The notes: a model not told the origin generated them from the letters alone. Numbered from the stretch's first letter, positions 11,016 to 22,242 are shown. The stretch is DNA of 64,000 bases from Inia geoffrensis (GCA_036417435.1 CM070910.1:69100784-69164783); one strand, 5' to 3'. Program-made: numbers and translations.

Positions 11016-11866
11016 AGTTTTTTTTAGAAAGACAAATAAGCAGATCTCCCATTCCCTATGATTTGGAAGGATTTTCACTTCTTAAAAGTACATAATTTCA
11101 AATAAAGCAGGTAAAATTAAAGATGTTCTTGCTGAATAGCGGTCAGGGGGTAAGAAATGCCTCTCCCTCACCATCCCCACATCAAGAGCATCAACACAAG
11201 GCAGCTGGAACACTGACCAGGAGGAGGAAAAATTGCTCCCTTGGGCACGTCAATATCGGGGTAATTTGTTGCCTAAGGTCAACTACCATGAACCTTAAAG
11301 ATCAGTGGCAAAAAAAGGGTGAAATCTGTAAACTTTCAGGGGTACAGGAATATGGGATGAGCTGTACACCTGATTTCAAGTAACTAGTTTTATTGATTTT
11401 TTTTCTCACTTTCAGCTGGATGTGAAGTATTATGTAGACACAGTATTTGAAAACAGCCTCACACATAGTTGACCCTCCAACAGACAAGGAAAATTAAAAT
11501 CTAGTAGGCCAAACAACTGCAATGAATCACGTGTGTGTGTGTGTGTGTGTGTGTGGTAGGTAGAGGTGGGGAAGCACTATGAGTGCAGATGGAATTTTCT
11601 GATTCATAAATCCGTGGACTTTTTTGTCTGTGGGTGAAAATTTGTATAGCCTTTATTTAAAAATCTGGTTGAAAAATTGGTCTATTTTCTAAACTGTCAA
11701 GTGTTTCCTTATTTGCCCTAAATCAATCCCTGCCACTCCAGCCAGGCCCTCCACATTGCCTCCTATTCCCTCTTCCTTCCTATCCCCTCCCTGTTTCTCC
11801 ACTTCTCTACTTCCTCTTTCTAAAATACGCTATGACTGTGGCCTGCTAAAATAGACAAGGGCGGGG
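11016..11866. other. Unassigned, no gene seen
   Basis: Contains a (GT)n microsatellite at 11530-11555 and a pyrimidine-rich tract at 11757-11820. The frame at 11123-11383 has no recognisable motif. Confidence 0.4.
11530..11555. repeat. (GT)n microsatellite, about 12-13 units
   Basis: Uninterrupted gt dinucleotides following aatgaatcac. Confidence 0.95.
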
Positions 11867-12035
11867 TTTCTCAAACTGTGGTCCAGGCATCAGCTTCACC
11901 TGAAGAGCTTGTTTAAATGGCAAAACCCCAGAACCCGCCCCAGACAGACCAAGTCTGAATGTCTGAGGCTGGGCCCCAGGTTCTGTACCAGCATCAAGGT
12001 CCCCATCACCAAGCTGCTGCATAATAAAGTTCGAG
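11867..12035 (+). mobile_element. MER5A-like hAT element, diverged
   Basis: Starts gtttctcaaactgtggtcca and contains 'agcttcacctgaagagcttg', 'tctgaggctgggccccaggt' and 'catcaccaagctgctgc', in the order expected of MER5-type Charlie MITEs. Confidence 0.6.
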
Positions 12036-12950
12036 AATTTCTGGTCAATGAGTGCCAGCATTTCTGGGTTGATCCATTTTTACTGAGACTTTGGTGAGAT
12101 GAAATGACTCAAAACATAAATGTAAAGGCTAAAATGTCAAGGACTGTTGAGGAATCTTGTTTAGGGAGGGGGTGGAACCTTTTGGCTTATTCTCTTCCTC
12201 ACCCGCAAAAGCCACATCAGTTTGCCTTCAGTTAGGAGAAGCAATCATTCTCTTAGGGAGGAGAACAGGGCCGGTCCAAGGAGAAATTAACTAGTAAAGC
12301 CATATTAATTGTTAAGGTCTTTAAGAATTTTGCACTCTTGGAGTACTTGATCTTTAAAAATTTTTCCTTGTTTTTAGCCCTAAAAGTATCAATTCTAAGT
12401 CCCAGAGGGACTACTTTTTACTTTACTACCCTACTTCTTTATTTGGATTTATAAACCCATTCCTTAGTCAATCCGCCCTTCAAAAAAATCTTTTGATTGA
12501 AATAACACCTTGACTGGCATTGCTGATTGGAGTTTTGTCTTTAAAACTTAATTTGAATGAATGTGTGACTAGCTGGATAAGGTATGGCATGAAGTTTGGG
12601 GAAGTGGTATGCTTGTTTCTCCAATCTGATATGTAGTGATAGGCAAAGAGGGATCTCTTCTGGGGAGGAAAAAAACTTTCATTTTTCCTTTCATTTGCAT
12701 TCATATCCACATCAATTTCAAGTGCAGTAATTACAACTCTGTAACTATATTCTCAACCTCAGTCTACATTTCTGGGGGAAAAAAATGGAACATATTGTAA
12801 TGCCACATTATTTTAAATTGCCGGTAGAGTCCATTCTATATTCAACTCCCATGCAATAACCCTTATCTAGCTACCATCTTACTTAATCTTGATGGTTTCA
12901 AAGGTGAGCTATTGCTCTTCATGAATATGACGGTTGACGAGGTACAGACT
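12036..12950. other. Unassigned, no gene seen
   Basis: No repeat or exon recognised. Frame 12480-12710 (minus) has no motif. Confidence 0.4.
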
Positions 12951-12966
12951 GCTGAGTTTGATCTTC

Positions 12967-13759
12967 TTTTTTTTTTTTTGGTAGGAAATATTCTTTATTC
13001 TTAAAACAGGATAATCCAGTGACTGTCATGCAATGTGAACATTCTCATGACTAGAGATCTTTGATGATCCAATATAGAATATTGTGGAATTCCAGGTGAT
13101 AGTCACAATTAGATAGTTCTGGCAGGGGGAACCAGGGAAATTAAAGGTCTGCTAGGCTCCCTAGGAAAGCAAAGGGTCATTTCCAAGGAGGTCAGCTAAG
13201 AAGGGGCAAGTAATTACAATAGGTCTAAATAGGCAAGATGACAGCTATAAGGGTCATAAGATCTATACCTGTGAGCAAGGTTGAACTCTGATCTGCTCAT
13301 TCTAACTTTGCTGTATGTTTCTTATACTAATTTACACTCTTTGCTGAACATGGACCATACTTAGCCCAAAGGTAATAGTAATAACAATAATACAATTTAT
13401 TGAGCACTTGTTACGTTCAAACACTTTGCTTAGATTTTATTTTATTTTATTAATTTATTTTTTAACATCTTTATTGGTGTATAATTGCTTTACAATGGTG
13501 TGTTAGCTTCTGCTTTATAACAAAGTGAATCAGTTATACGTATACATATATCACCATATCTCCTCCCTCTTGCGTCTCCCTCCCACCCTCCCTATCCCAC
13601 CCCTCTAGGTGGTCACAAAGCACCGAGCTGATCTCCCTGTGCTATGCGGCTGCTTCCCACTAGCTATCTGTTTTACACTTGGTAGTGTATATATGTCCAT
13701 GCCACTCTCTCACTTCATCCCAGCTTACCCTTCCCCCTCCCAGTGTCCTCCAGTCCATG
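12967..13759 (-). mobile_element. 5'-truncated L1 with apparent 3' transduction (L1 3' UTR plus about 0.46 kb of carried flank)
   Basis: Read on the minus strand: the L1 3' UTR from 13759 to about 13463 (ending caccaataaagatgtta), an A-rich tail (13433-13462), about 457 bp of non-L1 sequence, an AATAAA signal (complement at 12994-12999), then a pure A13 tail (12967-12979) about 14 bases later. A single pair of duplications flanks the whole unit, not just the L1: gctgagtttgatctt at 12951-12965 and gctgggtttgatctt at 13760-13774. This is the expected structure when transcription reads through the weak L1 signal to a downstream one. The carried part includes a MIR/L2-like piece near 13395-13432. 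Confidence 0.8.
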
Positions 13760-13774
13760 GCTGGGTTTGATCTT

Positions 13775-14990
13775 AATAGGAGTTGAAAGATATTCATCAG
13801 ACTCTTGCCTCTCTAAGGTTCTGCAGCAGATAACAAAATTGTGAAATGCTCTATTTGAAAGACTGAAGATTGACAAGCTCACAGCTATTCCCATTTTCTT
13901 CTTTCAGAGGACATTTTGGTATTGCTCTGACAGAAACACCTCTGCAAATGAGGGTATCGTAAAAGCTTTGCCTAATAAACTGTAATGCTTCCAGACTCCC
14001 AGGTCAGAGAGAAGTGTTATAGCTTCTGTTGCCGTGTAAATGTGACAAGCTGCAATGGGAGCTTTCGCTGTTCATCCCTGAGTTATAAATTCATCTTTGC
14101 TGAAGACACTGCATTAATAGGGTTCTGCTTCTGCGTATGTATGTGTGTATGTTCTGTCTGTATGTGTATGATCATTAAAAGGATGGTATTAAAAAGGAAT
14201 GGAGGTACCCAAACACTATTTATATCAAATGTTGTAACATACAGGAATTTTCAAACATTAGAGACCCCATGACATGTTAAGTACATGATCAAGGTTGTGC
14301 TTATGCACGTGTGTGTGTGTGTGTGTGTGTGTGAAGTGTTTAAAAATCCAGACATCTGATACTAACAAATGCTTTTCTGGTCCTCCACTAGGAAAATGAA
14401 AAAATTTTCTGGTTGCTTTATCCCTGGATATGTATATATACAGTTTATTTTCAATTTGGGGGGGGCGGTTATTTTCAATTTCAAGCCCTTTATATAGAGC
14501 CATCAAATCTTCAAATTCTGGTGAAGTGGGAGCAGTTAGTGCTCTATCTAATATGTATATTCAATCAAAAATGAGATTACATTGGGAAGTTTTACGGCTT
14601 TCTGAAATTGAGGAAAGTCAGGAGATGAGAAGAGGTGAGGTGGGGATGGTAGAGAGCTTAGAACTCTGAGTGCTCAGGGCATTTTACTTTAACATGCGCC
14701 TGCCAGCAGGAGCCCCAGAGCTTTCAGGAACAGCTTGAGCAATAAACAACTCTCAAACACAGACTCAAAGCAAACTTGACAGACAAGATGCCAGCCCAAG
14801 ACAGACAAGACTAAATTTAACAGGCTATAAAATACTATATTTGGTTTCAAAAAATCAGTTAAACAAATATAGGCTGGAAGAGACTTGACTAAATGGCCAT
14901 TCACTGGAAGGATATCTGAGACTTATACATGGCCACAACTTTAACATAAACTGATAATGACAGTAAGAGGGTGGCAATTTACAATTTTAC
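13775..14990. other. Unassigned, with TG-rich stretches
   Basis: No exon or named repeat seen. Loose TG-rich sequence at 14130-14170, a (GT)n tract at 14309-14333 and a G8 run at about 14458-14465. Confidence 0.4.
14309..14333. repeat. (GT)n microsatellite
   Basis: About 12 uninterrupted gt units. Confidence 0.95.
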
Positions 14991-14994
14991 AGGA

Positions 14995-15130
14995 GTCTTT
15001 GGTTGACTTATCTCATTTGATCCTCCAGAAGATGTGAGATAAGTGTTTTAATCCCTAAGTATAAAGATTCAGAAAACTAAAGTTAGGAAAGATTAAGAGC
15101 CTGTTTCTGAATAACACACCTAGAACCCAA
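14995..15130 (-). mobile_element. MIR SINE, diverged
   Basis: 'gacttatctcatttgatcct', then 'aaagattcagaaaactaaag', matches the inverted MIR order (…atctcatttaatcctcac…acagatgaggaaactgag…). Confidence 0.6.
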
Positions 15131-15164
15131 GAGGGCAATAAACTAGAAGGCAGGATAGGGAACT

Positions 15165-15362
15165 AAAATTTATTGAACACCTATTATGCACTGAGTCTTT
15201 ATATATAAATACATGTATATAAATGGACATATATATATCTTTGTTTATATATTTATTCATTTAAACCTCAATACAATACTATAAAATGGTCAATGTTGGT
15301 TCCAATTTATAGATGAAAAAATTGAGGCTCATATACTTGCTTAAAATCATGGTAATAATAAG
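15165..15362 (-). mobile_element. MIR SINE
   Basis: Begins aatttattgaacacctatta and contains 'atttattcatttaaacctca' and 'gatgaaaaaattgaggctca', the inverted MIR order. Interrupted by a small AT-rich expansion (atatat) near 15200-15235. Confidence 0.75.
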
Positions 15363-15404
15363 TGGTTGTAATGGGCTGAATGGTGTCCATCAAAAATATC
15401 AGGT

Positions 15405-15923
15405 ACATAGAGGCTGTCATACAGAGTGAAGTAAGTCAGAAAGAAAAACAAATACCATATGCTAACACATATATATGGAATCTAAAAAAAAAAAAAGAAT
15501 GGTTCTGAAGAACCTAGGGGCAGGACAAGAATAAAGACGCAGATGTAGAGAATGGACTTGAGGACACAGGGAGGGGGAAGGGAAGCTGGGATGAAGTGAG
15601 AGAGTGGCATGGACATAAATACACTACCAAACGTAAAACCAATAGCTAGTGGGAAGCAGCCGCATAGCACAGGGAGATCAGTTCGGTGCTTTGTGACCAC
15701 CTAGACCGGGGGTGGGGGGGTGGGGGGGTGGGGGGGGGATAGGGAGGGTGGGAGGGAGATGCAAGAGGGAGGGGATATGGGAATATAGGTATAACTATAG
15801 CTGATTCACTTTGTTATACAGCAGCAACTAACACAACAATGTAAAGCAATTATACTCCAATAAAGATGTTTAAAATAAAATAAAATTAAAATATACACTA
15901 TGGAAAGTAAAAAAAAAAAAAAA
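15405..15923 (+). mobile_element. L1 3' UTR insertion inside MLT1, with second A-tail
   Basis: Starts in the ORF2 tail (acatagaggctgtcatacag) and ends gcaattatactccaataaag. An A-rich tail (about 15868-15890) is followed by a short non-L1 string (tatacactatggaaagt) and then a second pure A-run of about 15. The duplicated atcaggt (left 15398-15404, right 15924-15930) marks the target site. The short string between two A-tails may be a very short 3' transduction. Confidence 0.85.
15708..15738 (+). repeat. Expanded G-run, strong G-quadruplex candidate, in the L1 3' UTR
   Basis: Runs of 5, 7, 7 and 9 G's separated by single T's. Sister L1 copies here (4009, 22095) have only the usual gggtgggatagggagggtgg. 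Confidence 0.9.
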
Positions 15924-16355
15924 ATCAGGTCCACATCGCTGCAACCTGTGAATGAATGTTACCTTATTTGGAAAAGGGGTCTTTTGCATACGTGATTAAA
16001 TTAGGGATCTTGAGATGAGGAAATAATCTGAGATTACCAGGATGGATCCTAAATGCTATCACAACTGTCCATGTAAGTGAGAAGCAGAGAGAGATCAGAC
16101 ATCACACACACAGAGGAGAAGGTAAACTGAATACAAAGCAGAGAGAGATATAGCCATGAGCCCAGGAATGTCAACAGCCCCCAGAGCAGGAAAGGCAAGG
16201 AGGGATTCCCTCGCAGAACTTCTGGAGGTCGTGCAGCCTGGCCAATACCTTGATTTCAAACTGTAACCTCCAAAACTGTAAGGAAAGACATTTCTGTTGC
16301 ATAAAGCCACCCGGTTTGTGAAAATTTGTTACAGCAGCCCAAGGAAACCAATACA

Positions 16356-16898
16356 GTGCTGGAGGCGAAGTTAAAACCCATATTTGCTAGACTCTAAAAT
16401 CCATATTCTTTGTATTCCGGAGATCCTAAAGAAAGAAGATTGTGGGAGTAGGGGGAAGGTTGAGGATGAGGGATAAGGCTAAAAACTGTCTTTAAGTAGG
16501 ATATCCAGGGCAGAAATACGGAGAAATAAGAATGTTTTATACCTTCTAAATAAATCGGTCCCCCCAACTGCAACTTCAAGAAGAAGAAACCACAAGACCT
16601 AGAAAGACGAACCTCAAAGACAAAGAGCAAATCTCAAACTAAATATGGGTTCAATTAATACATATAATTTTAAAACCAAAGGAGAAAAAGCAAATTAGCA
16701 AGAACTAAGAGAAGAAATCTAATAACAAGCACAAAGCTCACAGCAAGAATAAACTAACATACTCATGGTTTAAAAAGAGGCCTGGGGGAAATGATAACTG
16801 TAAAAGAATATACCAACATACTGAAACGTTCCGTGAATCCTGGGACCCCTACAGAGGAATGAAAACATCACCTATAAAGAGACCCACCATAGCATCAT
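16356..16898. other. Unassigned, no gene seen
   Basis: A-rich toward the right end. No named repeat recognised. Confidence 0.35.
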
Positions 16899-16914
16899 AA
16901 AGAACTACTTATGT

Positions 16915-17112
16915 GGGCTTCCCTGGTGGCGCAGTGGTTGAGAGTCCACCTGCTGATGCAGGTGACAGGGGTTCGTGCCCCGGTCGGGGAAGATCCCACG
17001 TGCTGCAGAGCGGCTGGGCCGCTGAGCCTGCGCATCCAGAGACTGTGCGCTGCAACGGGAGAGGCCACAACAGTGAGAGGCCCGCGTACTGCAAAAAAAA
17101 AAAAAAAAAAAA
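16915..17112 (+). mobile_element. CHR-2-type cetacean SINE
   Basis: Starts gggcttccctggtggcgcag, with the tRNA-derived B-box region ggttcgtgcccc and the distal tRNA-unrelated part ending gaggcccgcgtactgc, then an A-tail of about 20. Target duplications aaagaactacttatgt at 16899-16914 and 17113-17128 are identical, indicating a recent insertion. Confidence 0.95.
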
Positions 17113-17128
17113 AAAGAACTACTTATGT

Positions 17129-17885
17129 ATTAGAGGAACCAGCACGGCCGCTCCCAGCAGAGCAAAATTACACACAGATGCTAACACAGGAAAGGTGATG
17201 GACTTAAAGAACTATTTTAATGTGGAAAGAGGCCCAAGCCCAGATGCATGATTAAACTTGTTCTGTGTATTTCTAGAGGTCTCAATCGCACTAATGAGAG
17301 GGAAATGATGAGAAAGCCATTTGGCTCGATGAAAGGAAGAAATTTTAAACAACCAGGACTTCTCAACAATGAAATAAACCCCCTTGTGTGACAGTGGCCT
17401 ACCCATTATCAGAAACATAACAGTGGAGGCTGGGTGACTGTCTGTCAGAGATGCTGTATTTGAGATTTCAGCATGTCTAAATTTTAATATCTCTTCCAAC
17501 TCTAGGAAACTATGATTTTTTAAAAAAACACATAAATTATAAAAAATAATTCATAAAAATATATAAAGGATGTGATGCTGTTTATTTCTCTAAAGAGAAT
17601 CAAGGTATAATTTAAGTTGAAATCTAAATGTTTAATTTACCTTAAAACACAATAGTGGCTAATCAAAGGTCTCAAATGGATATAGTTAACATGTTTCAAT
17701 GAAATTTAACACGTAAGGAGAATTTAAATAGCTATTCAACCACACTAATGGAATCTACATTTGGCAGAAGCATTGGAAGTCATCTTATAAGACTTCTTGG
17801 CTAGCAGCACCCGAGGATACAGTGAAGCCGTGGAAGTGGTGGCCTATTTGGAGACAGAGGTCTGAATTAAAGGCCAAAGCCTCAA
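17129..17885. other. Unassigned, no gene seen
   Basis: No exon or named repeat recognised. AT-rich at 17515-17580. Confidence 0.35.
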
Positions 17886-18060
17886 CTGCCTAGCTCTTAA
17901 CAGGGCGTTTAACCCCCCAGAGCTTCAATGTCCTCCACATTAAATGGGGATAAATACTAGTCATCATAACTCACCAGTAGTTATAAGAATCTAATGAGAA
18001 AATGAGATGAAAGTGCTTTGTAATCAGTGCTATATACACATGAGTGATTATTAGTATTAG
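17886..18060 (+). mobile_element. MIR SINE
   Basis: 'agagcttcaatgtcctccac', 'attaaatggggataaatact', 'gtgctttgtaatcagtgcta' follow MIR order. Confidence 0.65.
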
Positions 18061-18843
18061 GACTTCAAAGCCTCACTATCTTTTGATGTCCTTATAACTC
18101 ATAGCTATAAGCCTTTGGTTGGACTGGCCCTGACCCTGGGACAGGGATTTGGGTGCAAGTGGTTTGTTTGGACAGTGATCCCAGAAAGCTCTAATAGGAG
18201 AGTTGGGAAGTGAGACGGGAAAGGGAAGATAGTCAATATAGGTGCGTCTTCCCGAACAAGTTACTGCTGCTGCGGGTAACAGAGGTGCAGTTCTGGTGAG
18301 GACCTCTGGGAGGCAGCATACAACACACTTGAGTGGTGAGGAAGCGACCGCCTTGCTCCAGTTCCCATCAGTCTTTGGTTGAAGTCTGCTCTTAGGGCGC
18401 TAGCTCTCCATGTTTCTGACCTGCTCCAGCAGTCAGAGAAAGCCCACAGGCAAAGGGGCACAGGGGCATGGTGTAGGAGTCATTGGGTCTGCACGCTCCC
18501 ATATGGGAAGGCCAGGGGAATATGCACAAGGCACCCACGGCATCCTCTCCATGCTCTTACATTCATTTGGATAAAACTCAGGCACAAAGAAGTTTTAAGA
18601 CTCAGCTAAAAATATACAATTGCAAATAAAGACATATATCCCAACCTAGTGAGCTACTCAATTACAAAGACTGTCAAATTTCACATAATTATATGAATCA
18701 ATTCATCAGAAGCTTATGGTCTTCTTAAAGGCCATGCACATAGGATTTGACAGTATGACAATATTTTGGCATTTTTTAAACCAAAGGACCATCAGCTTAA
18801 GAAATATGGAGCTAGGAGAAGTATGAAAAGACAATTAAAATCA
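18061..18843. other. Unassigned, no gene seen
   Basis: No named repeat or exon. The frames at 18261-18461 (minus) and 18379-18609 have no motif. Confidence 0.35.
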
Positions 18844-18856
18844 AAACTGAATGGCA

Positions 18857-19046
18857 GGGGCTTCCCTGGTGGCACAGTGGTTGAGAGTCCGCCTGCCGAT
18901 GCAGGGGACATGGGTTCGTGCCCCGGTCCGGGAAGATCCCACATGCCGCGGAGTGGCTGGGCCCGTGAGCCATGGCCACCGAGCCTGCATGTCCAGAGCC
19001 TGTGCTCCGCAATGGGAGAGGCCACAACAGTGAGAGGCCCATGTAC

Positions 19047-19103
<57 letters not shown>
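18857..19103 (+). mobile_element. CHR-2-type cetacean SINE with (CA)n tail
   Basis: Full-length body from ggggcttccctggtggcaca to gaggcccatgtaccgc. The usual A-tail is replaced by a (CA)n array at 19049-19103. Target duplication aaactgaatggca at 18844-18856 and 19104-19116. Reading frames here, including the repeated C-V frames, are translations of the SINE and array. Confidence 0.95.
19049..19103. repeat. (CA)n microsatellite, about 27 units, at the SINE tail
   Basis: Pure ca array starting directly at the SINE 3' end and stopping at the target duplication. Confidence 0.97.
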
Positions 19104-19108
<5 letters not shown>

Positions 19109-19549
19109 GAATGGCAAAGAAGAATGCAAATATTTGTCAGAAAGGTAAAGGCATCATAGCTCAGGTTGGAGATGCTCATCAACCAAAGCCTGCCCTTAGC
19201 CTGCCCGTCTCCACCCACACTCCACCCTCCCATCTTGGTAAATAAAGATCTTCGGAAATTCACAGAGGAGATTTCACCCATGTCTAGTTCTGCTCTTCCT
19301 TTTCCAGGCACATCTTCTGTCACGTGGTCTTGCAGAGCATCGTTTTCTCTTTCCAGGGGCCAGCCCTGACCTGCGTGAGACAGTACGCTAATCCTCACTT
19401 ATCTCAGCTGTAAAGTATGATCTATTACAGCACTAGCCTGTCAGTCAGGCTTATTAATGGTGCAAGGAGTGGGATTCGCTTCAGCAATCTACTGGGAGGT
19501 GTGGGACCTGGGAGCACCTTCGTTCTGAGCATTTGATGTCATTGACTTC

Positions 19550-19700
19550 CAGTGTGGCCTTTGAGCAAGTCATTTAACCTTCTTGGCTCAGTTAACCATA
19601 CGGAAAGTGAACATGATAATATTTCACAAGGGCATTGTGAGATTACTCAGTGTTTTTAAAGTGCTTGGGAAATGGAAGGCCCTGGGACATGCCTCGCAAT
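19550..19700 (+). mobile_element. MIR SINE
   Basis: 'tgagcaagtcatttaacctt', 'ggcattgtgagattactcag', 'aaagtgcttgggaaatgg' are in MIR order. Confidence 0.75.
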
Positions 19701-20024
19701 GTCATTAATCAAGTAACCAGTTGAATTTAGGCAGCTGGACACTTATAGAACTCTTAGCTTCCTAGATAATTTCATTGCAATACCTCACAAATCATGAAGC
19801 TTCAATCTGAGAATTTGAATGATGAATTTCACACCATAGTGGAGGACTCAGCATTTTTCAAGTGTTCAACATTTGAACCGCCCTTTCATAGACTCTGTTT
19901 CTTCCTTTCTCAAGAGCAGAAAATTATTCAAACACTCATTCTTTTATTTTGAGAGCTATACCTCTTCTTCAAGTACAATGGGCTTTTTCTTGTCTTCATC
20001 TTCTCTGTCACTTTGGGGTTTTAC

Positions 20025-20190
20025 TCAGTCATTCAACAAACACTCATTGAGCCTGAGCTATGTTCCAGGTACTCTGCTAAGTGTTAGAGACAAAAACACA
20101 AGTAGGACAAGATTGCACCTTGGAGGAGCTCCCAGTCTGGAAAGGGGAAACAGGCATATTCACAAAGAATTACAAAGGAATCTCACACTC
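20025..20190 (-). mobile_element. L2 LINE 3' end
   Basis: 'tcattcaacaaacactcatt' then 'tatgttccaggtactctgct' and 'gaggagctcccagtctgg' are the reverse complement of the L2 3' terminus. Confidence 0.75.
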
Positions 20191-21049
20191 CAAAGAGCTA
20201 TGGAAACCCAGATGAATTTCTATATACATAAACTATATGTCAGGAAGTGAATACCTGAGTTCCCTCCAGGAATGGCTTCCTCCTTCTTGAAACCTCTTCC
20301 TTAAATTCCATATCGCACATCTAGTTCAATTGCTACCATTGTTCTCCTTCATCAGCCCCTTTTCCCTTCAGTTTCTCAAAGGCAGGCAATTCTCTAAGGT
20401 TCCACACTTGGTTTTCTTCTCTCTTTATCTTCCTTTCCTCAATACTGCTTCTCTCCCGCAATGGCAGTGACTGTTAGAAGTGCACAGCTCTCACCCTGAC
20501 CTCTATCCTCAGAGTCAGACCTACCTGGAGGTCCTCGAACTCAACACAGCCCCTCCAAACTCACCATTTTTCTGGCAATGTAACTTCCTCAGCATAATCT
20601 CTCAAGTTCTCTTAATAGGACCACCATTTCCCTTCGAACCCAGGCTTTAAACCTTTGACCATCATGTGGGAGTCTCTCTCCTCACTCATCCTCATATCAA
20701 AACGACCAACATGTCCTCTTCATTTTGATTCTGCAAGGCCCCTCAGTGCTCCATCCCACAGCTGGCCCCCTCCCATTCCCATGCTTGCAGTGGTCTCTTA
20801 TCTCCCATCACTATGGCTAAAGTTCTCCTTCTCCAGTGCAGTCCACATACAGCGACAATCAGAATTTTCTTAAGCCTTCTTCTATCTATATCACTCTCCT
20901 GCTCAAAAAGATTGATTGCTCCCCAACGCCTACTAAATTAAATTTCCTCATTCTGGGACTCAGGAACCTTTCCAGAATGTCTACAGACTTGCTTTCTCAT
21001 CTTTTCTCCCACTATACCCCTACACTGAGCAAGAGATGGGGACAGGCGG

Positions 21050-21243
21050 GGCTTGCCTGGTGGCGTAGTCGTTGAGAGTCCGCCTGCCGATGCAGGGGAC
21101 ACGGGCTCGTGCCCCGGTCCGGGAATATCCCACATGCTGCGGAGCGGCTGGGCCTGTGAGCCGTGGCCGCTTAGCCTGCACGTCCGGAGCCTGTGCTCCG
21201 CAACGGGAGAGGCCACAGCAGTGAGAGGCCCGCGTACCGCAAA

Positions 21244-21294
<51 letters not shown>

Positions 21295-21296
21295 AA
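21050..21296 (+). mobile_element. CHR-2-type cetacean SINE with (AAAT)n tail
   Basis: Body from ggcttgcctggtggcgtagt to gaggcccgcgtaccgc. The tail is an (AAAT)n array at 21240-21293. Target duplication agagatggggacaggcgg (21032-21049) and agagatggagacaggcgg (21297-21314), 18 bp with one mismatch. It sits in L2. Confidence 0.95.
21240..21293. repeat. (AAAT)n microsatellite at the SINE tail
   Basis: About 13 uninterrupted units, a direct outgrowth of the SINE poly-A. Confidence 0.97.
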
Positions 21297-21990
21297 AGAG
21301 ATGGAGACAGGCGGATGGTTGCTTGTCTCCAGGTGGATAACCCGTCAGTGCCCTCTAGGTCTTTACACACACTGTCCCTGCTGCCTGGAAGGCTCTTCCT
21401 GCCGGTCTCTGCCCGTACACCCCGTATGCACCAAGGCCAATCTCCAACGTCACCACCTCCACACAACACTTCTTCCTAATCCCCAGCTGCATTGGCTGAT
21501 CTTCCTTCAACCTCCAGAACTCTTTTTGGTTCCTCTCAAATGGCACGAATTTTGCTCTGCTTCTACTCTACCCCCTCATCCCCTTCTATTCCCTACTTAC
21601 CTGCTTCTGGATGGAAAGCTCCTTGAGGAAATAGGATGTATCTTACTCCACCGTCATTATTTCCCATAGGACTTACAGCAATACTTGTTGAAGTGAACAA
21701 AATTAGAAATCCCAGCCTTGCTGTTGCTTCAACTATCCTTCATTTATATAAATGTGCCTTGTTCTACACAATATTTATAATAGCCGGCCTCGTTATTGAA
21801 AAGAAAAAAGCAACAAAAAATTAAACTAAAAAAACTGTACAGTGTCTGCTTTAACAATGGAAATAGTTACTCTCTATTTCAATTTAACAGTGAAATAAAC
21901 ATTTTTGGAGTCAATGAGCCTATGCTGTTTGTTCAGTGTTGGCATATAGATAATCAGACCTCATCCTTGCCTTCAAGAAACTCATCATCA

Positions 21991-22242
21991 GGCATGGACA
22001 TATGTACACTACCAAACGTAAAATAGCTAGCTAGTGGGAAGCAGCCGCATAGCACGGGGAGATCAGCTCGGTGCTTTGTGACCGCCTAGAGGGGTGGGAT
22101 AGGGAGGGTGGGAGGGAGATGCAAGAGGGAGGAGATATGGGAACATATGTATATGTATAACTGATTCCCTTTGTTATAAAGCAGAAACTAACACACCACT
22201 GTAAAGCAATTATACTCCAATAAAGATGTTAAAAAAAAGAAA
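21991..22242 (+). mobile_element. L1 3' UTR insertion inside L2
   Basis: 5'-truncated L1 3' UTR ending gcaattatactccaataaag and an A-tail with a G interruption. Perfect 16-bp target duplication aagaaactcatcatca at 21975-21990 and 22243-22258. Contains the usual G-rich run at about 22091-22120. Confidence 0.95.

Larger units (their letters stand above)
15363..16355 (+). mobile_element. MLT1-type LTR (ERVL-MaLR), split by an L1
   Basis: The left part (15363-15404: tggttgtaatgggctgaatg…) is the LTR start. The right part (about 15924-16355) continues with 'gttaccttatttggaaaagg', 'aggatggatcctaaatgcta' and 'ataaagccacccggtttgtg', and ends aaggaaaccaatacag. The LTR is complete apart from the insertion and carries no retroviral genes. 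Confidence 0.8.
20240..21700 (+). mobile_element. L2 LINE, long 3' portion, split by a SINE
   Basis: Pyrimidine-rich L2 body. Recognisable blocks are 'tatcactctcctgctcaaaa', then after the SINE 'gtctttacacacactgtccc' and 'tgcctggaaggctcttcctg', and near the end 'gaaagctccttgaggaaata'. About 1.2 kb without the SINE. Stops and indels exclude a functional ORF. The gap at the SINE target is exact. Confidence 0.75.

Noticed and set aside
16925..16990. Possible tRNA gene
   Set aside because: The A- and B-box-like sequences belong to the tRNA-derived SINE head. No cloverleaf with a proper anticodon arm is retained.
16911..17251. Overlapping open frames on both strands
   Set aside because: They are translations of a CHR-2 SINE. 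The same peptides recur at every SINE copy in the window.
18766..19398. Several open frames with long C-V or T-H repeats
   Set aside because: They translate the (CA)n array and its SINE, not a gene.
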